The notes beneath the pieces were generated by a model. The model saw nothing but the letters and a program-made list of their open reading frames with translations, had not been told where the DNA came from and did no database searches. The position numbers were made by a program, and so were the translations under genes. From an uncultured Eubacteriales bacterium (GTDB lineage: Bacteria > Bacillota > Clostridia > Oscillospirales > Ruminococcaceae): a stretch of 9,401 bases of DNA. Shown piece by piece: positions 6,455 through 9,401 of the stretch; the stretch's first letter is position 1; each line of letters opens with the position of its first letter. The DNA lies in the NCBI GenBank assembly GCA_900318545.1, contig ONLC01000066.1, positions 1 through 9,401 of the forward strand. Direction: 5' to 3'.

Positions 6455-7155
6455 ATTCCGTCCTCCAGAAAGTGCAGAAATCGGTTCTTGGTATCGATGT
6501 AGCGGTTCTGGCTGATCGGTATCTCGCAACCGTTTTTCATTATGAACCTGAACCTCTCCAGTCTCCCGACATAATTCATATTTACGCAAAAGCTCTTGTG
6601 GCACCACACATAATAATCAGGCAGTTTGCTTTTTATCTGGTTGATCTTTATGTCAAAAAAGCAATATGCCTGTGTAAAGCTCTGATCGTAAAAGTATAGA
6701 TATCGCGCTCTGGTCTCAACGTAGGAAATCCTGTCCAGCTCGATCCTTTCGGGCTTTCGTCGGCCAAGCACAATGGCCGCAGGTGCACTGTTTTGCTTCT
6801 TGCGTGAGAGTATGTCAAGCACTCGCTTTACGCTTTCGGCAGAGAAGGGCTTCAACAGCAGTGCATCAGGCGATGTTATGAATATCTCCTCTGCGTATTG
6901 TATGTGGGCTGTTATGTATATTAGAGCTGTTATGGCTCGTAATTGCCTGATTTCTTCTGCAAAGTCAATGCCGCTGATACCGCTGTCCAGCTCGATGTCG
7001 ATAAACGCAGCGTCATAGTGCGTGTTCATCAGCATATCCCTTGCCTCGTCAGCATTTGAAGCTATATCGGTCTCAGCTCTTTCGGACTGTTGTAATATCA
7101 GTTCTTTCAGCTCTGTGCTGTGTTTAGGGTTGTCATCATAGATCAGAAATTTCAT
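6451..7155 (-). CDS. LytTR-family response regulator
   Basis: DNA-binding response regulator, 234 aa, first gene of the two-component operon. The receiver domain (about residues 1-118) has the acidic pair Asp7-Asp8, the phospho-acceptor Asp53 (FIDIELD), Thr82 (YITAH) and Lys102 (LLKPF), so it should be phosphorylatable. The LytTR domain (about 130-232) shows typical features: IELDRISYVET, the CHKSFCVNMNYV segment and IPISQNRY near the end. LytTR proteins bind direct repeats near promoters, often of peptide-sensing or membrane-related genes. Targets here are unknown; its own promoter and the adjacent cassette are candidates by position only. The start is ATG at 7155, 5 bases after AGAGGT. The longer frame uses TTG at 7185, which overlaps the -10 region. 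No AgrB/AgrD-like peptide gene is seen beside it. Confidence 0.92.
   Translation of the reverse strand: MKFLIYDDNPKHSTELKELILQQSERAETDIASNADEARDMLMNTHYDAAFIDIELDSGISGIDFAEEIRQLRAITALIYITAHIQYAEEIFITSPDALLLKPFSAESVKRVLDILSRKKQNSAPAAIVLGRRKPERIELDRISYVETRARYLYFYDQSFTQAYCFFDIKINQIKSKLPDYYVWCHKSFCVNMNYVGRLERFRFIMKNGCEIPISQNRYIDTKNRFLHFLEDGI
6461..6466 (-). promoter_or_regulatory. Ribosome binding site fixing the start of the GHKL kinase
   Basis: GGAGGA on the minus strand, 6 bases before ATG 6454-6452 and inside the 3' end of the response regulator gene. It sets the kinase start at MKEAVYF and shows translational coupling through the ATGA overlap. Confidence 0.85.
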
Positions 7156-7187
7156 AGTAGACCTCTGTACTGAAAAAATATACAATT

Positions 7188-7216
7188 ATTATATCATCTG
7201 CTGCATTTTGTGTCAA
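7188..7216 (-). promoter_or_regulatory. Perfect-consensus sigma-A promoter of the two-component operon
   Basis: Minus strand: TTGACA (7216-7211), 17-base spacer, TATAAT (7193-7188), both boxes exact consensus. The start of transcription should be near 7181, with a leader of about 25 bases to the regulator ATG at 7155. Confidence 0.9.
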
Positions 7217-7256
7217 GCAGAGAGCAGTGCAATACGCTCCTTTACCTTTTCTCTGC
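7217..7256. repeat. Inverted repeat next to the -35 box, possible operator
   Basis: GCAGAGA (7217-7223) and TCTCTGC (7250-7256) form a perfect 7-base inverted repeat whose centres are 33 bases apart, about three helical turns. One arm touches the -35 box of the two-component promoter. It could be a regulator site or chance. Confidence 0.3.
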
Positions 7257-7271
7257 TTTGTATTATCTTTG

Positions 7272-7294
7272 AGCTTGCCGCTGCGTAAGCTTGC
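7272..7294. repeat. Direct repeat AGCTTGC between the divergent promoters
   Basis: Two copies of AGCTTGC (7272-7278 and 7288-7294) with a 16-base period lie between the two -35 boxes. LytTR regulators commonly bind paired direct repeats, but usually about two helical turns apart, so the spacing does not fit well. Nothing else is seen in this intergenic stretch. Confidence 0.25.
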
Positions 7295-7308
7295 TTTATC
7301 GCTGAGAC

Positions 7309-7337
7309 TTGATTTTTCGCAGATAATTTGCTATACT
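7309..7337 (+). promoter_or_regulatory. Sigma-A promoter of the radical SAM gene pair
   Basis: TTGATT (7309-7314), 17-base spacer, TATACT (7332-7337). Transcription should begin near 7344, leaving about 20 bases of leader with a strong ribosome binding site. It excludes the GTG-initiated frame that begins upstream at 7227. Confidence 0.8.
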
Positions 7338-7352
7338 TATATAAATAAGTTC

Positions 7353-7359
7353 AGGAGGT
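7353..7359 (+). promoter_or_regulatory. Ribosome binding site fixing the start of the radical SAM gene
   Basis: AGGAGGT, a full match to the anti-Shine-Dalgarno core, 5 bases before ATG 7365. It decides this start over the GTG at 7227. Confidence 0.9.
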
Positions 7360-7364
7360 ATAAA

Positions 7365-9221
7365 ATGGAGGAGATCAGAAAAAAGCTGGGAAAGCTCCTG
7401 CTTAAAACTCAGAAGCCTGCCAGGTACATTGGCGGCGAGGTCGGCAGCGTTATCAAGGACAAGTCGAGGGTTGATGTGCGTTTTGCGTTCTGCTTTCCCG
7501 ATACCTACGATGTGGGAATGTCGCACCTGGGAATGAAGATACTGTACGGTCTGAAAAATGCCCGTGAGAACTGGTGGTGCGAGCGTGTATTTATGCCCGA
7601 GAACGATTTTGAAGCCCTTATGCGTGAGAACAATATCCCCCTCTACGCTTTGGAGAGCTTAGACCCTCTCACCGAGTTTGATTTCATAGGCTTTACTCTG
7701 CAATATGAGCTCTCCTTTAATAACGTGCTCCAGATGCTTGACCTTGCAGGCATACCTGTTCTTGCAAGCGAGAGAACAGAGCTTACACCGATTGTTGTCG
7801 CAGGCGGCCCCTGTGTTTGCAATCCCGAGCCGCTTGTAGATTTTATAGATATCTTCATTCTTGGAGAGGGTGAAGAGGTAAATGTTGAGCTTATGGAGCT
7901 TTACGAAAGAATGAAGCCTTCAAATCCCACTAAGGACGAATTTCTGCGTGAGGCCTGTAAGATCGAGGGTATCTATGTTCCGAGGTTCTATGATGTTGAT
8001 TATAACGAAGACGGCACAGTCAGGAGTATCACTCCGAACGTTCCCGAAGCACCTGCTATAATAAAAAAGAGGGTCATTCCCGACCTTGACAGCGTATACT
8101 ATCCCGATGCCTTCGTAGTGCCCTTTACTCAGATAGTTCATGACAGGGCAGTTGTAGAGGTGCTCCGCGGCTGTATAAGAGGCTGCCGCTTCTGTCAGGC
8201 AGGCTTTATCTACAGACCGTTCAGAGAGAAGAGCGTTGATACCATAAAGCACGAAACAAAGTGCCTCTGCGAGCAGACAGGCTATGAGCAGGTATCACTG
8301 TCCTCGCTCTCGACCAGCGACCATACGAAAATAAACAAGCTTCTTGATGAGCTCTCCGATTATACCGATGAAGCAAATATAAACCTCTCGCTCCCGTCAC
8401 TCAGGATAGACAGCTTCAGCGATGAGCTTTTGGAAAAGATAAAGGCAGTCAGAAAAAGCGGCCTTACCTTTGCCCCCGAGGCAGGCACTCAGAGGCTCAG
8501 AGATGTTATAAACAAAAACCTCACCGAGGAGGAGATTCTGAGTACCTGCAAGACAGCCTTTATGGGTGGATATACCACAGTTAAGCTCTACTTTATGCTG
8601 GGTCTTCCTGACGAAACACTCGACGATGTGGCAGGCATAGCAAGGCTTGCTCAGAAGGTAGTAGACCTATACTACGAGACTCCGAAGGAAAACAGGGGCA
8701 GGGGAGGAGTGCAGGTATCTGTTTCAACTGCAACCTTTGTTCCGAAGCCCTTCACTCCCTTTGAGTTTGAACCTCAGGACACCCCCGAGATGATAAAGGA
8801 GAAGCAGGAGCACCTGCTTTCAAGCCTTACCACAGGCAAGATAAAGCTCAGTATGCATTACTCAAACACATCTATCCTCGAAGCTGTCCTTGCAAGGGGC
8901 GACCGCAGGCTTTCCAAGGTGATCTATTCGGCATGGAAAAAGGGCTGTTATCTTGACGGCTGGGACGAGCATTTCAAATTCGATAAGTGGCTCGAAGCCT
9001 TTGAGGAGTGCGGTATAGACCCTGCCTTCTACGCAAACAGACACCGCTCCTATGAGGAGGTCGCACCGTGGTCGCACCTTGATTATATGGTGTCTCACAG
9101 CTTCCTTGTACGTGAGAACAAGAGAGCTCACGAGGGCGTTACAACCAGAAACTGTGCCGAGGGCTGCTCGGGCTGCGGCATAAAGGCAGAATGCGGAGGT
9201 GTTTACTGTGGCGGTAATTGA
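7365..9221 (+). CDS. B12-binding-domain radical SAM protein (TIGR03960 type)
   Basis: Iron-sulphur enzyme of the radical SAM superfamily, 618 aa, the usual length for TIGR03960. An N-terminal Rossmann-like region (about residues 35-200, DVGMSHLG, VVAGGPC) resembles cobalamin-binding domains but lacks a clear DxHxxG cobalt ligand. The radical SAM core (about 255-480) has RGCIRGCRFC with Cys270, Cys274 and Cys277, the C-x3-C-x2-C ligands of the 4Fe-4S cluster. Later core motifs include FAPEAGTQRLRD (369-380) and a Gly-rich YFMLGLPDET (409-418). The C-terminus carries a second cysteine cluster, Cys597, Cys601, Cys604, Cys610 and Cys615, probably another metal or Fe-S site. The gene overlaps the next one, a DUF2344 protein, by 14 bases. 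These two are conserved neighbours, often fused, in Clostridia and other anaerobes. The reaction catalysed is not known to me; RNA or tRNA modification is often suspected from gene context. Confidence 0.92.
   Translation: MEEIRKKLGKLLLKTQKPARYIGGEVGSVIKDKSRVDVRFAFCFPDTYDVGMSHLGMKILYGLKNARENWWCERVFMPENDFEALMRENNIPLYALESLDPLTEFDFIGFTLQYELSFNNVLQMLDLAGIPVLASERTELTPIVVAGGPCVCNPEPLVDFIDIFILGEGEEVNVELMELYERMKPSNPTKDEFLREACKIEGIYVPRFYDVDYNEDGTVRSITPNVPEAPAIIKKRVIPDLDSVYYPDAFVVPFTQIVHDRAVVEVLRGCIRGCRFCQAGFIYRPFREKSVDTIKHETKCLCEQTGYEQVSLSSLSTSDHTKINKLLDELSDYTDEANINLSLPSLRIDSFSDELLEKIKAVRKSGLTFAPEAGTQRLRDVINKNLTEEEILSTCKTAFMGGYTTVKLYFMLGLPDETLDDVAGIARLAQKVVDLYYETPKENRGRGGVQVSVSTATFVPKPFTPFEFEPQDTPEMIKEKQEHLLSSLTTGKIKLSMHYSNTSILEAVLARGDRRLSKVIYSAWKKGCYLDGWDEHFKFDKWLEAFEECGIDPAFYANRHRSYEEVAPWSHLDYMVSHSFLVRENKRAHEGVTTRNCAEGCSGCGIKAECGGVYCGGN
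9195..9200 (+). promoter_or_regulatory. Ribosome binding site fixing a GTG start for the DUF2344 gene
   Basis: GGAGGT 7 bases before GTG 9208, inside the end of the radical SAM gene. No in-frame ATG is available before the conserved region begins, which supports the GTG start. Confidence 0.75.
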
Positions 9222-9401
9222 ACCCAAAAATGCAAGGCTTCGCATAGAGCGTTTTGAGTACAGGATAGTTTTCTCAAAAAAGGGAAGAATGATCTACATA
9301 TCCCACCTTGATATGAAAAGAGCTATTCAGCGTATCATCAAGAAAACGAAGCTTCCCGTGTGGTATACTCAGGGCTTTAATCCGCAGATATATCTGAATA
9401 T
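9208..9401 (+). CDS. DUF2344 / TIGR03936 radical SAM-linked protein, 5' part
   Basis: Partial gene cut by the right edge; 64 codons are visible. The translation from GTG 9208 contains YRIVFSKKGRMIYISHLDMK and then LPVWYTQGFNPQIYL, the signature start of DUF2344 proteins (F-S-K-x-G, ISHLD, QGFNP). Such proteins follow, or are fused to, TIGR03960 radical SAM proteins, exactly the arrangement here. The role is unknown; a substrate-binding or partner subunit of the radical SAM enzyme is inferred from linkage. The frame overlaps the upstream gene by 14 bases in another phase and has no stop up to the window end. Confidence 0.88.
   Translation, partial: MAVIEPKNARLRIERFEYRIVFSKKGRMIYISHLDMKRAIQRIIKKTKLPVWYTQGFNPQIYLN

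Noticed and set aside
6455..6607. GTG-initiated N-terminal extension of the GHKL kinase
   Set aside because: It would run through the LytTR domain of the regulator in another frame. ATG 6454 has a good ribosome binding site and the usual ATGA overlap.
7227..7364. GTG-initiated extension of the radical SAM protein
   Set aside because: It covers the divergent intergenic region and this gene's own promoter. ATG 7365 has a perfect AGGAGGT.

Overview
The window looks like chromosome from an anaerobic, gut-type Clostridia, most likely near Ruminococcus/Oscillospiraceae. This is inferred from the LytTR/GHKL-type two-component genes, the gene pair made of a B12-domain radical SAM protein and a DUF2344 protein, strong AGGAGG-type ribosome binding sites and textbook sigma-A promoters. 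No mobile element, CRISPR array, tRNA or rRNA was seen. Seven genes lie on the minus strand (about 101-7155). Two lie on the plus strand (7365 to the right edge, the second one cut off).

Region 1 (101-4202, minus) is a four-gene signalling cassette read from one good promoter (TTGATT-N17-TACAAT at 4202-4174). In transcription order it holds a zinc-ribbon protein with one membrane helix and a lipocalin-like outer domain, a TerY-like von Willebrand A (VWA) protein, a PP2C phosphatase with one membrane helix, and a membrane-anchored Ser/Thr-kinase-like protein with a C/H/CPWC zinc-knuckle-like motif. VWA, PP2C and kinase together match the TerY-P triad known from comparative genomics of tellurite-resistance-type stress systems, but no TerD or TerC gene is visible here. 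The zinc-ribbon protein and the kinase carry near-identical Pro-rich QPIP repeat linkers.

Region 2 (4261-7216, minus) is a three-gene two-component operon with a perfect consensus promoter (TTGACA-N17-TATAAT), two 4-base ATGA stop/start overlaps and a terminator at its end. It encodes a LytTR response regulator with intact phosphorylation residues and two related multi-helix membrane sensor kinases. These two are broken in complementary ways. The first has the complete GHKL ATPase domain, but its phospho-acceptor His is replaced by Glu. The second has an intact RHDxxNH His box but ends right after that domain, with no ATPase domain. The simplest reading is a split histidine kinase that works only as a heteromer: one subunit supplies catalysis, the other the phospho-acceptor. 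This is the most interesting signal in the window.

Region 3 (7309 to the end, plus) is read divergently from region 2 from its own promoter. It holds a full-length radical SAM protein of the TIGR03960 type, followed with a 14-base overlap by the start of its usual partner, a DUF2344/TIGR03936 protein. The function of this pair is not settled. The 153-base gap between the two divergent promoters' -10 regions contains a 7-base direct repeat and a 7-base inverted repeat, which could be operators.
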